Positions 16,178 to 23,644 of a stretch of DNA of 64,000 nucleotides are shown piece by piece. Under the pieces are notes generated by a model that made no database searches, was not told the DNA's origin, and worked only from the letters and a program-made list of their open reading frames with translations. The stretch is from contig JAEWMS010000085.1 in the NCBI GenBank assembly GCA_023393115.1, positions 62,001-126,000 on the forward strand, given 5' to 3'. The position numbers and the translations under genes are program-made. Source of the stretch: Bacillota bacterium. Its GTDB lineage: Bacteria > Bacillota > Clostridia > Acetivibrionales > DSM-1351. Every line of letters begins with the position of its first letter. Position 1 is the stretch's first letter.

Positions 16178-17245
16178 TTATTTTTTCTTTACTGGCTGTT
16201 CCTTCAGGGTTATTTCAATTTCAAAAAGTTTCTCAGCACGTAAAATTTTAAGTTTTACCTTATCACCAGGTAAATGGTTTTTAAGTATCTCATTATACTC
16301 AGCAATTGAGGTGGTTTTCTGACCATCAATAGATTCCAGAATATCACCTTCCTTAACCTGCTCATTTGATACAACTGCATTTTTTTGAATTGCTATGACC
16401 TTTAGACCCTGATTTGTTGGTAGCCCTAGAAGTGCTGCCCAGTTCTCCTCAAAGTCAATTCCTGTATAGCATCTTCTTATTTTCCCATACTTTTTGTAAT
16501 GCTCCATAAAGTATTTTACATTGCTTGCCGGAATAGCAAAATTCATTCCCTGATAGTAAGAATACCCAAGTGTGTTTATCCCTACAAGTTCGCCATCCAT
16601 GTTAACAAGTGGTCCTCCACTATTCCCCGGATTTATGGCAGCATCAGTCTGAAGATAAGTATAAATTCCATCCACGGGCCTGTTGAGTCCACTTACAATC
16701 CCTTTGCTGGCACTGTTTCTATAGCCGAAGAAAAGAGGTGTGCCGATGGCTATTACATCATCTCCCACTTTCATCTTAGTGTCCGAGGTAAGGGTTATGG
16801 GTTTTAAGTCTTTTCTATCAATTTTCAGCAGAGCAAGGTCAATATCTTCATCAGCATATAATATACTGGCTGTATATACCTTTCCATCATATGTAACAAC
16901 ATAAATTTTTTCTATCCCATCTATAACATGGTTATTAGTCAGGATTTTACCTTCTTCCTCTATTACAACTCCTGAACCATGCTGCAAATTCTTTGGGTAT
17001 TTTGAATAAACCTGCTCTTCCTCTCGGTATTTTGTATTGTTTCCAATGATAGCAACCACCGACTCATTTACGTGATCTATTACATCAGAAACCTTTTTAT
17101 TTTCTTTTTGCTGCTCGCTGTCACTATTCTGTATTTCTTTAGCCGCTTCCAGTACTTGCTTATCCTGGTCCGCTTGTGCGAATGTCGGAGCTGTAAATTG
17201 GAATATCACAAATATAACTAATAACAAACAGGTAATTTTCTTCAA
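16178..17245 (-). CDS. HtrA/DegP-like secreted serine protease with PDZ domain
   Basis: The 355-residue protein has a signal peptide or anchor at about residues 1-24, then a trypsin-like domain with the catalytic triad His (TNNHVIDG, near 103), Asp (DIDLALLKID, near 133) and Ser (INPGNSGGPLV, near 207), then one PDZ domain at about 255-350 (LPGDKVKLKILR). HtrA proteases degrade or refold damaged envelope proteins. The start is taken as the TTG at 17245, eight nt after GAGGGGG; an in-frame ATG at 17278 lacks a site and would place extra residues before the signal. The secreted protein at 14240 follows 24 nt later. Confidence 0.88.
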   Translation of the reverse strand: MKKITCLLLVIFVIFQFTAPTFAQADQDKQVLEAAKEIQNSDSEQQKENKKVSDVIDHVNESVVAIIGNNTKYREEEQVYSKYPKNLQHGSGVVIEEEGKILTNNHVIDGIEKIYVVTYDGKVYTASILYADEDIDLALLKIDRKDLKPITLTSDTKMKVGDDVIAIGTPLFFGYRNSASKGIVSGLNRPVDGIYTYLQTDAAINPGNSGGPLVNMDGELVGINTLGYSYYQGMNFAIPASNVKYFMEHYKKYGKIRRCYTGIDFEENWAALLGLPTNQGLKVIAIQKNAVVSNEQVKEGDILESIDGQKTTSIAEYNEILKNHLPGDKVKLKILRAEKLFEIEITLKEQPVKKK

Positions 17246-17327
17246 CTGTCTTTCCCCCTCGAAACATAATAAAACCATATTATCACATATACATAATTAT
17301 GTAAAATATAGCATTTTAAACTAATTT

Positions 17328-17858
17328 TCAAAAATTATAAACATATTTCTCCTCAATTAACGGTTTTCCTGCCAGCATAACGGTTAGAAATTCTCCTGTA
17401 CTATTAAAACCAAATCGTTTGTAAAACCGGATAGCTCTCTCATTTTCCCTTATAACCCAAAGATAACAACTTTTAAAGCCCTGGGTCTTCAGATATTCTA
17501 CAGTAAATTTCATTAATTGATATCCCTGTCCTGTTGACCAGTTATCCGGAAGTACATAAAGAGATATTATTTCAGCTTCGGAAGGATCTTCAGATACGTT
17601 AACTAAACCTGTGGAAGTATGAATATTTCTTGATTTACCAAAAGTAATTGTACCTGATATTCTTCCTTCAACTTCGAAAACTGCAGCGTCATGGACTTTT
17701 TCCTTTAAAGCTCTTGAAAAAATAGGAATCCATCCCTCATCGGATATGTTTTCTAAATATTCTGCCGAAATGTAATCAACATATGCTTTTTTCCAGGTTT
17801 GAGAATGAATATAACTCATTGTGGGTATATCTTCTATTTCTGCCATACGTACACTCAT
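17328..17858 (-). CDS. GNAT family N-acetyltransferase
   Basis: The 176-residue protein has the single-domain GNAT architecture: RMAEIEDIPTMSYIH at the start, an acetyl-CoA binding stretch near LYVLPDNWSTGQGYQLM, and the final YLWVIRENERAIRFYKRFGF motif. Substrate is unknown. The ATG at 17858 is preceded by GGAG with 6 nt; an ATG four codons earlier provides that GGAG and is less likely. It stands alone between the htrA-like gene and a divergent thioesterase. Confidence 0.85.
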   Translation of the reverse strand: MSVRMAEIEDIPTMSYIHSQTWKKAYVDYISAEYLENISDEGWIPIFSRALKEKVHDAAVFEVEGRISGTITFGKSRNIHTSTGLVNVSEDPSEAEIISLYVLPDNWSTGQGYQLMKFTVEYLKTQGFKSCYLWVIRENERAIRFYKRFGFNSTGEFLTVMLAGKPLIEEKYVYNF

Positions 17859-18035
17859 TTTAAGCTCCATTTCTGTTTGCCAGCTTTTTTCAAGCTATAT
17901 ATCCTCAAGCATAATATCTTATAATACCTTGAAAATAATACCAGAATATCAGATACATTAAAAGCCTGTTCTGAGCAAAATAGTGTATAATTAATATCAT
18001 CACATACTAGAGCAGCAAGGAAGGAGATATTTATT

Positions 18036-18536
18036 TTGAATAATTGTAAAGATTTAAATGAAGTCAGGGACAATATAGACACTATTCATAATGAAAAAAC
18101 TGAAACAGTTTTGGAAAACTCCATAATTAAATTTTTTGAAAGAGACAGATTTGCTCACTTCGTCGGAATAGAACTTATAAGTGTTAAATCCGGTTATGCA
18201 GTAACCCGTTTGGAACTACAAAAACAACACTTGAATGGTCTTGATGTGGTTCAGGGTGGAGCAATATATACACTTGCAGACTTTGCTTTTGCAGCCGCAA
18301 CAAATTCCTGCGGCATTGCTACTGTGGGTATAAATTCAAGTATCACTTACTTCAAAGCGCCTGTCGGTAAAATTATAACCGCTGAAGCTAAAGAAATCTC
18401 TTCTGATAAAAAAATATGCGGCTGTGATGTGAACGTATTTGATGAAGATGGCGCCCTTATAGCAAAATTCAGTGGAACAGGATATAGAAAAAATCTGAAA
18501 ATCAATTTTGAAACAGGAACCATAAGTAAAGTATAA
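18036..18536 (+). CDS. PaaI-type hotdog-fold acyl-CoA thioesterase
   Basis: The 166-residue protein has a hotdog domain at about residues 45-155. LNGLDVVQGGAIYTLADFAFA is the PaaI family core (shown here in part: VVQGGAIYTLADFA), with Gln in place of the common His before Gly-Gly, followed by the SITYFKAPVGK strand. Such enzymes hydrolyse acyl-CoA thioesters, often aromatic ones; the substrate here is unknown. The start is the TTG at 18036, with AAGGAG 9 nt upstream. It is monocistronic as far as can be seen. Confidence 0.85.
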   Translation: MNNCKDLNEVRDNIDTIHNEKTETVLENSIIKFFERDRFAHFVGIELISVKSGYAVTRLELQKQHLNGLDVVQGGAIYTLADFAFAAATNSCGIATVGINSSITYFKAPVGKIITAEAKEISSDKKICGCDVNVFDEDGALIAKFSGTGYRKNLKINFETGTISKV

Positions 18537-18674
18537 ATCAACAATTAATATATTGTTGAAAATTGTAGTTATGATGTTGATATTTGTAAATTATGATATA
18601 ATCATCTATATATTTACATTTTGTGTAATTTAATGTAATATTAAGTTACATATTTTTTTAAAGGAGTAAATATT

Positions 18675-19685
18675 ATGAAAAGAAGGATTGTTTCATTTTT
18701 TACATTAGTGGCGCTTTTGCTCACATTTTCTGTAAGCCCGATTGGAGTATCCGCTGCAAGTTCTGGTAGCATCTATTCCAGTGATGTCCATAAGAATAAT
18801 GTTGGCAAGATTTTATTTTCAGAGTCAAGTATTAAAGCTGGAAAGGAGACCTCAAGCCAGTTTACTGACAAGTTCACTGCAGACAGCAACATTTATGCTA
18901 TAGCTTATCTTGATAAAAATGTCCAGTCCATTATAAAAAAGTCTAACGAATGCGATGGTACATACATCCCCTATGAAACAGTACAAGCAGGTGCTACTAT
19001 CTCCATAGACGGCCGAGAATTTTATGGTAATGACTATCCAAGTATACCTATGAATGTTCAGGATTATGAAGCAAACAAAGCCTATTTGACTTTTGAGATT
19101 ATTCCTGATCCCAAAGATACTGTGGGTTATGATCTGTTGACTTGGTATAGTCATATTTTTCAATTATTGGATTCCGGTGAACATGAGATTAAGATAGATC
19201 TTTACCTGGACGGTAATGTAGTTGCTTCAGGGACCTTTACTATCGATTGGACAAATGCTGATTTAACAAAAATATACGACAATGCTGTAGAGTGTAATAA
19301 AATCGCTGCAGCATATAGAGGTAATTTGAGAAAAATGCCAACTCAGTTTTCTCAGAAGAATAGTCCATACAAAGATCCTTTACTATCAGACAAAAATCTC
19401 AAAGCTATGATTAAAGAAGATTATGAGGATTGCAAGAAAGTTACGAAGCTCGTAACACTCGGAAAATCATCTACTTCGTGGTATGTAGAAAAGGATGATT
19501 ATGGCTATCCTAAAGCAAAAATATCAACGAAATACACATGGGCTATTTATGAAAGTACCGATGGTTGGAGCTATATAATTCAGGTACAGGCAAAATGTGA
19601 TTATGAAGGCGGCGGTGTTTATGGAGAGCCATATATAGACCCTCTAATGTCTAAGGCAAAAATTGCATCAAAAAATGTTAAGTAA
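18675..19685 (+). CDS. Secreted protein of unknown function
   Basis: The 336-residue product starts with a clear signal peptide (about residues 1-28, MKRRIVSFFTLVALLLTF, ending VSAA). The mature part has no membrane segments or motif I recognise; it looks mixed alpha/beta, with a predicted beta-rich N-terminal half and a lysine-rich C-terminal half. AAGGAG lies 9 nt upstream of the ATG. A strong terminator follows, so it is a single-gene unit. No function is assigned. Confidence 0.75.
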   Translation: MKRRIVSFFTLVALLLTFSVSPIGVSAASSGSIYSSDVHKNNVGKILFSESSIKAGKETSSQFTDKFTADSNIYAIAYLDKNVQSIIKKSNECDGTYIPYETVQAGATISIDGREFYGNDYPSIPMNVQDYEANKAYLTFEIIPDPKDTVGYDLLTWYSHIFQLLDSGEHEIKIDLYLDGNVVASGTFTIDWTNADLTKIYDNAVECNKIAAAYRGNLRKMPTQFSQKNSPYKDPLLSDKNLKAMIKEDYEDCKKVTKLVTLGKSSTSWYVEKDDYGYPKAKISTKYTWAIYESTDGWSYIIQVQAKCDYEGGGVYGEPYIDPLMSKAKIASKNVK

Positions 19686-19726
19686 TTCATAACTATTACT
19701 TTAGCTAATATTTAAACTTATGAATA

Positions 19727-19761
19727 AAAAGATGGTGGATAGAGATTATCTGCCATCTTTT
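19727..19761. terminator. Bidirectional terminator between convergent genes
   Basis: AAAAGATGG and CCATCTTTT form the base of a 14-bp stem with one mismatch (inner GGATA / TATCT). It separates the secreted protein gene (+) from ylzJ (-) and has A/T runs on both sides. Confidence 0.8.
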
Positions 19762-19767
19762 CATGTG

Positions 19768-20001
19768 TTACAAATCTTTATCTTTTATAATAACCCCAGG
19801 CTGAAGTTTGGGATCAAGGTAATGTAAGAGATTTGTGCTAAGAAGTCTTTCTATCCTCATACCCTCATTCGCTGAATGTGAAGCCAGAACCTTAACCCCG
19901 TTAATCATCATTTCTGTAAATTCTGAGTTCAGGTTAGACTGATTGTAATAGTCTATATTGTTAAAAATCACTGAAGGCTGGTAAATTGTATATAAAATCA
20001 T
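19768..20001 (-). CDS. ylzJ: YlzJ-like protein
   Basis: The 77-residue product resembles YlzJ, a small protein of unknown function found next to tepA in Bacillus. The opening MILYTIYQPSVIFN and the later RLLSTNLLHYLDPKLQPG are typical. The start codon overlaps the tepA stop by 4 nt (ATGA), so translation is coupled. It has GGGGGAG 7 nt upstream. Confidence 0.8.
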   Translation of the reverse strand: MILYTIYQPSVIFNNIDYYNQSNLNSEFTEMMINGVKVLASHSANEGMRIERLLSTNLLHYLDPKLQPGVIIKDKDL

Positions 20002-20771
20002 TGCAAGACTCCCCCTTCCTCCTGTGAAGTCTTTTTTTTCTTTTTTAGTTCTATTAGCTCGTTAAGTTTATTTATGGCATCCGACAAGCCTCCAACCCCA
20101 TCTATAAGTCCTATCCTTGCCGCTTCCTCTCCAAATAGAACCGTTCCGACATCGTTGGCTAACTCACCGGTTTTAAGCATTAATTCTCTGAATTTATCCT
20201 TTGTTATTTTTGAGTGACTTGAAACAAAATTTACAATTCTCTCCTGCATTTTATCAAAATATTCATAAGTTTGAGGAACTCCTATCACCAAACCGTTAAG
20301 CCTGACAGGGTGAATTGTCATTGTAGCCGAACTGGCGATGAAAGAATAATCTGCAGAAACAGCCATTGGGACACCAATGCTGTGTCCTCCGCCCAGAACA
20401 ATTGAAACTGTAGGTTTTGACAGGCTAGCCACCATTTCCGAAATGGCAAGGCCGGCTTCAACATCACCACCAACAGTATTTAGTATTAGCAGCAGACCTT
20501 CTATGTGTTTACTCTCTTCTATGGCAACAAGCTGGGGAATAACATGCTCATATTTTGTTGTCTTGTTATGGGGCGGCAGAAGTATATGTCCCTCTATCTG
20601 CCCTATTATGGACATACAGTGTATATTGCTCTCTTCATTTGGAATGTTTGTGCTACCCAGTTCTTTTATTTCTTGTACATTTGTATTTTGAACCTGCTGG
20701 GTTTCTCCAGGATGTGTATCAGGGTTAGCAGGTGTAGCAGGTGTTTCATTTGGTCCGTTTTGTATGTTCAC
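19998..20771 (-). CDS. tepA: TepA-like ClpP-family serine protease
   Basis: The 257-residue protein is a ClpP/crotonase-fold peptidase of the TepA (YmfB) type, reported in Bacillus as translocation-enhancing and linked to sporulation signalling peptides. After a poorly conserved N-terminus (about 45 residues, Pro/Thr/Asn rich) come ILNTVGGDVEAGLAISEMV, the nucleophile region GGGHSIGVPMA and TMTIHPVRL with the catalytic His. The start is taken as the GTG at 20771, with GGAGG 5 nt upstream; ATG 20783 overlaps that site. ylzJ follows with a 4-nt overlap. A 156-nt spacer separates it from the divergent regulator gene. Confidence 0.85.
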   Translation of the reverse strand: MNIQNGPNETPATPANPDTHPGETQQVQNTNVQEIKELGSTNIPNEESNIHCMSIIGQIEGHILLPPHNKTTKYEHVIPQLVAIEESKHIEGLLLILNTVGGDVEAGLAISEMVASLSKPTVSIVLGGGHSIGVPMAVSADYSFIASSATMTIHPVRLNGLVIGVPQTYEYFDKMQERIVNFVSSHSKITKDKFRELMLKTGELANDVGTVLFGEEAARIGLIDGVGGLSDAINKLNELIELKKKKKTSQEEGGVLQ

Positions 20772-20927
20772 TTCAACCTCCATTTCGCTTAACAGCAGCG
20801 GCACATGTTAGAAAAACAGTTAATATTTGTTTTTCGTTGATTTTTGTCTTATATTATTATTAAGTAATTTATTAAAATAATACGTAAAATCATACAAAAC
20901 GAATTTTATTAATTTTAGGGGTCAATT

Positions 20928-21671
20928 ATGCTTAATTCAAATATTAATGAAACCATCCTTCTGGTTGAAGATGATGAAACCATCTCCCTTGGCATTAAAG
21001 CCTTTCTTGAGAAATACTATAAACTTGAATGTGTAAATACTATAGTCCAGGCAAAAAAGCTTCTCAGCAGTAATAGCAGTAATAGCAGTAATTGCAGTAA
21101 TTGCAGTAATTGCAGTAACAGTTATAATCTTGTTTTGTTGGACTGGAACCTGCCTGACGGAAGTGGTTCTGAGTTATTTTCATATATAAAAAAAATAAGA
21201 AATATCCCAATTATATATCTGACTGTGAGAGACGATGACAATGACATTGTTCAGGGTCTGGATATGGGCGCAGATGATTACATAGTTAAACCCTTTAAAC
21301 TTTCAGTACTTTTATCGCGAATTAAAGCTGTCCTCCGCCGCTCCAACAATTTCAACAAAAAAGAACTTAATGTGCTTTCCTGCGGCAAGGTTCAGCTTTT
21401 CAAGGATAGTACCCGGGTACTGAGCGGCGGTAAAGAGGTACTTCTCACGGCCGGAGAATATCGTTTGCTGCTTCTGCTGCTGGAAAACAAGAACCATACT
21501 CTTACCCGCGAAGTTATACTGGACAGACTGTGGGATGCCGCCGGCGAATTTGTTAATGACAATACGCTTACAGTAACCATAAAAAGACTTCGCGAAAAGC
21601 TTGATAATACGGCCTTTATTAAAACACTTCGAGGTATTGGCTATCGTGTGGAGGATGAAGATGAAGAGTAA
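20928..21671 (+). CDS. OmpR-family response regulator with a serine/asparagine repeat in its receiver domain
   Basis: The 247-residue regulator has a receiver domain (VEDDE at 14-18, phospho-acceptor Asp72 in LLDWNLPDG, Lys in YIVKPF) and a winged helix DNA-binding domain (about 150-243). Between helix 2 and strand 3 the chain carries 18 extra residues made of SSN x3 and CSN x3 (about 48-65), encoded by six 9-bp repeats; the phospho-acceptor is therefore about 18 residues later than usual. It overlaps the kinase gene by 11 nt and heads a four-gene ABC transporter operon, which it probably controls. Confidence 0.9.
   Translation: MLNSNINETILLVEDDETISLGIKAFLEKYYKLECVNTIVQAKKLLSSNSSNSSNCSNCSNCSNSYNLVLLDWNLPDGSGSELFSYIKKIRNIPIIYLTVRDDDNDIVQGLDMGADDYIVKPFKLSVLLSRIKAVLRRSNNFNKKELNVLSCGKVQLFKDSTRVLSGGKEVLLTAGEYRLLLLLLENKNHTLTREVILDRLWDAAGEFVNDNTLTVTIKRLREKLDNTAFIKTLRGIGYRVEDEDEE
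21066..21119 (+). repeat. In-frame 9-bp microsatellite in the response regulator gene
   Basis: Six tandem 9-bp units: AGCAGTAAT three times, TGCAGTAAT twice, TGCAGTAAC once. It encodes SSN/CSN triplets in the receiver domain. Copy-number change would keep the frame. Confidence 0.95.
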
Positions 21672-22875
21672 GAATTATAAACTTTTACTTGCTGCTGGTC
21701 TGGTTTCTGCACTCCTTTTAGGCCTGCTCACCGAGGCTCTATCCGGGAGTATTTTTTCTGCTCATAGGTACGATACCCTAGCTGCAATTGTTTCAAAGAT
21801 TTCTGTAGCAAATCCCGAGCTTGAAGAAGTGGTGGTTCAGTCCATTAAATCCCCTTTTTCATCAGATATAAAATCAGGTTACGATATTCTACAAAGCTAT
21901 GGCTATACCAGATATTTCTTTGATGCCAGAGATAATCTGCGACTTATATTTTTCGTTATTATTGTCTGCTTGGTCATTTATTCAACCACTGCTATTTTGA
22001 CCTATGCGCTGTTAAAAAGTAATAGGAAAAGGATAATCGGGCTGACCAATTATCTGAATTTAATAAATACCGGTAAAGACAATATATTACCTTCGAGCTC
22101 CGAGGATGATTTTTCCTGTCTGGAAGACGAACTCTATAAAACCGTCACTGAATTAAAGCAAACACGAGAACAAGCTGTTAAAGCGCGAAAAGCTCTTGCG
22201 GATAATATGGCCGATATTTCTCACCAGTTAAAGACTCCAATAACCTCCATTTCACTGATGACAGAATTATTACTGGATAGAAAAAATAATTCTGAGGATT
22301 TTGAATATATTGAAAGAATATCAAATCAGGTAAACAAACTTCAGAAATTAACCGGCTCCCTTCTCACCCTTTCAAGATTGGATGCAGGTACTATTGAATT
22401 GAAAAAACAGAAAGTAGATGTATTATCCCTGATTTCGGCCGCTGTTGATTCAATCAGTGAAATTACAGGTCACAAACATCAAACTGTTAATTTTAATAAC
22501 ATACAAAATGTTAGCTTTATGGGCGATTTTAGCTGGAGTATTGAAGCATTAATAAATATTATTAAGAATTGCGCCGAGCATACTCCGGACAATGGAACAA
22601 TTACCATCAGCTATGAACAGAATCCCATATATACTCAAATAGTCATAGAGGATAATGGTGAGGGTATCGATAAAGAAGACCTTCCCCATATATTTGAACG
22701 GTTCTATAAGGGCAAAAACACCGGTAAAGAAACAGGTAAAGAGAGTATTGGTATTGGACTTGCTTTATCCAAGGCAATAATTGAAAAGCAAAATGGCATT
22801 ATTCACGTAGAAAACTGTTTAAATTGCGGTGCAAGATTTATAGTTAAATTCTATAATCATAGGATTGCCTCTTAA
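21661..22875 (+). CDS. Sensor histidine kinase
   Basis: The 404-residue kinase has transmembrane segments at about 10-28 and 103-125 enclosing an extracytoplasmic domain of about 70 residues, a phospho-acceptor His in DISHQLKTPITS (near 190) and an HATPase domain with NIIKNCAEHTP, EDNGEGI and GIGLALSKAII. It has no HAMP signature that I can see. The ATG at 21661 has GGAGG 6 nt upstream, inside the end of the response regulator gene. Partner of the regulator just upstream, and likely sensor for the ABC transporter that follows. Confidence 0.9.
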   Translation: MKSKNYKLLLAAGLVSALLLGLLTEALSGSIFSAHRYDTLAAIVSKISVANPELEEVVVQSIKSPFSSDIKSGYDILQSYGYTRYFFDARDNLRLIFFVIIVCLVIYSTTAILTYALLKSNRKRIIGLTNYLNLINTGKDNILPSSSEDDFSCLEDELYKTVTELKQTREQAVKARKALADNMADISHQLKTPITSISLMTELLLDRKNNSEDFEYIERISNQVNKLQKLTGSLLTLSRLDAGTIELKKQKVDVLSLISAAVDSISEITGHKHQTVNFNNIQNVSFMGDFSWSIEALINIIKNCAEHTPDNGTITISYEQNPIYTQIVIEDNGEGIDKEDLPHIFERFYKGKNTGKETGKESIGIGLALSKAIIEKQNGIIHVENCLNCGARFIVKFYNHRIAS

Positions 22876-22960
22876 ATAAATTAATAAATCTTTATTTGTC
22901 ACTGAAATGTCATTTTGCGCTGTTAAAGTATTAATCAAAAATACTACCGCGGAGGTTTCA

Positions 22961-23644
22961 ATGGAAATACTACGTTGTGAAAATTTATCCAAAATTTACG
23001 GATCAGGCCAGACACAGGTTACTGCTCTTGATAATGTCAATTTATCAGTTGAAAAAGGTGAATTTGTAGCTATTGTCGGTGCTTCCGGTTCAGGAAAATC
23101 AACCCTGCTGCATATGCTTGGAGGTGTAGACCGCCCGTCCAAAGGAAGGATAATTATTGAAGACACCGATATATCCACGTTAAATGAAACAAAGCTGGCA
23201 ATGTTCAGAAGAAGAAAAGTCGGTCTTATATACCAGTTTTATAACCTTATTCCAACTCTTAATGTCCGTAAGAACATACTTCTGCCTATGCTGTTGGATA
23301 ACAAGAAGCCCGATGAGGCCATGTTTTCAGAAATTGTAAATACTCTTGGTCTGAGTAACAGGCTGAATCATCTGCCGAGCCAGCTTTCAGGTGGTCAGCA
23401 ACAGAGAGTGGCTATCGGCCGTTCGCTTATATATCGACCTGCCATAATTCTTGCCGATGAGCCTACAGGTAATTTGGACCGCAATAATTCTAAAGAAATT
23501 CTGGAGTTACTAAAAGTCTCCAATCTTCAATATAATCAGACCATTCTACTAATTACCCATGATGAAAAGATAGCTCTTGAAGCAAACCGTATCATTGCTT
23601 TGGAGGATGGCAAAATTGTATCGGATGAGGTGGTTAAAAGATGA
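22961..23644 (+). CDS. ABC transporter ATP-binding protein (MacB/LolD type)
   Basis: The 227-residue ATPase has Walker A GASGSGKST (about 37-45), a Q-loop at YQFYNLIPTL, signature LSGGQQQRVAIG and Walker B ILADEPTGNLD. It belongs to the family that works with FtsX-type permeases in antimicrobial peptide resistance, lipoprotein or lipid export. The ATG at 22961 has GGAGG 5 nt upstream. It overlaps the permease gene by 4 nt (ATGA). Confidence 0.92.
   Translation: MEILRCENLSKIYGSGQTQVTALDNVNLSVEKGEFVAIVGASGSGKSTLLHMLGGVDRPSKGRIIIEDTDISTLNETKLAMFRRRKVGLIYQFYNLIPTLNVRKNILLPMLLDNKKPDEAMFSEIVNTLGLSNRLNHLPSQLSGGQQQRVAIGRSLIYRPAIILADEPTGNLDRNNSKEILELLKVSNLQYNQTILLITHDEKIALEANRIIALEDGKIVSDEVVKR

Noticed and set aside
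21066..21119. Possible CRISPR-like or phase-variation promoter repeat
   Set aside because: The units are contiguous, without spacers, in frame inside a coding domain, so it is a coding microsatellite only.
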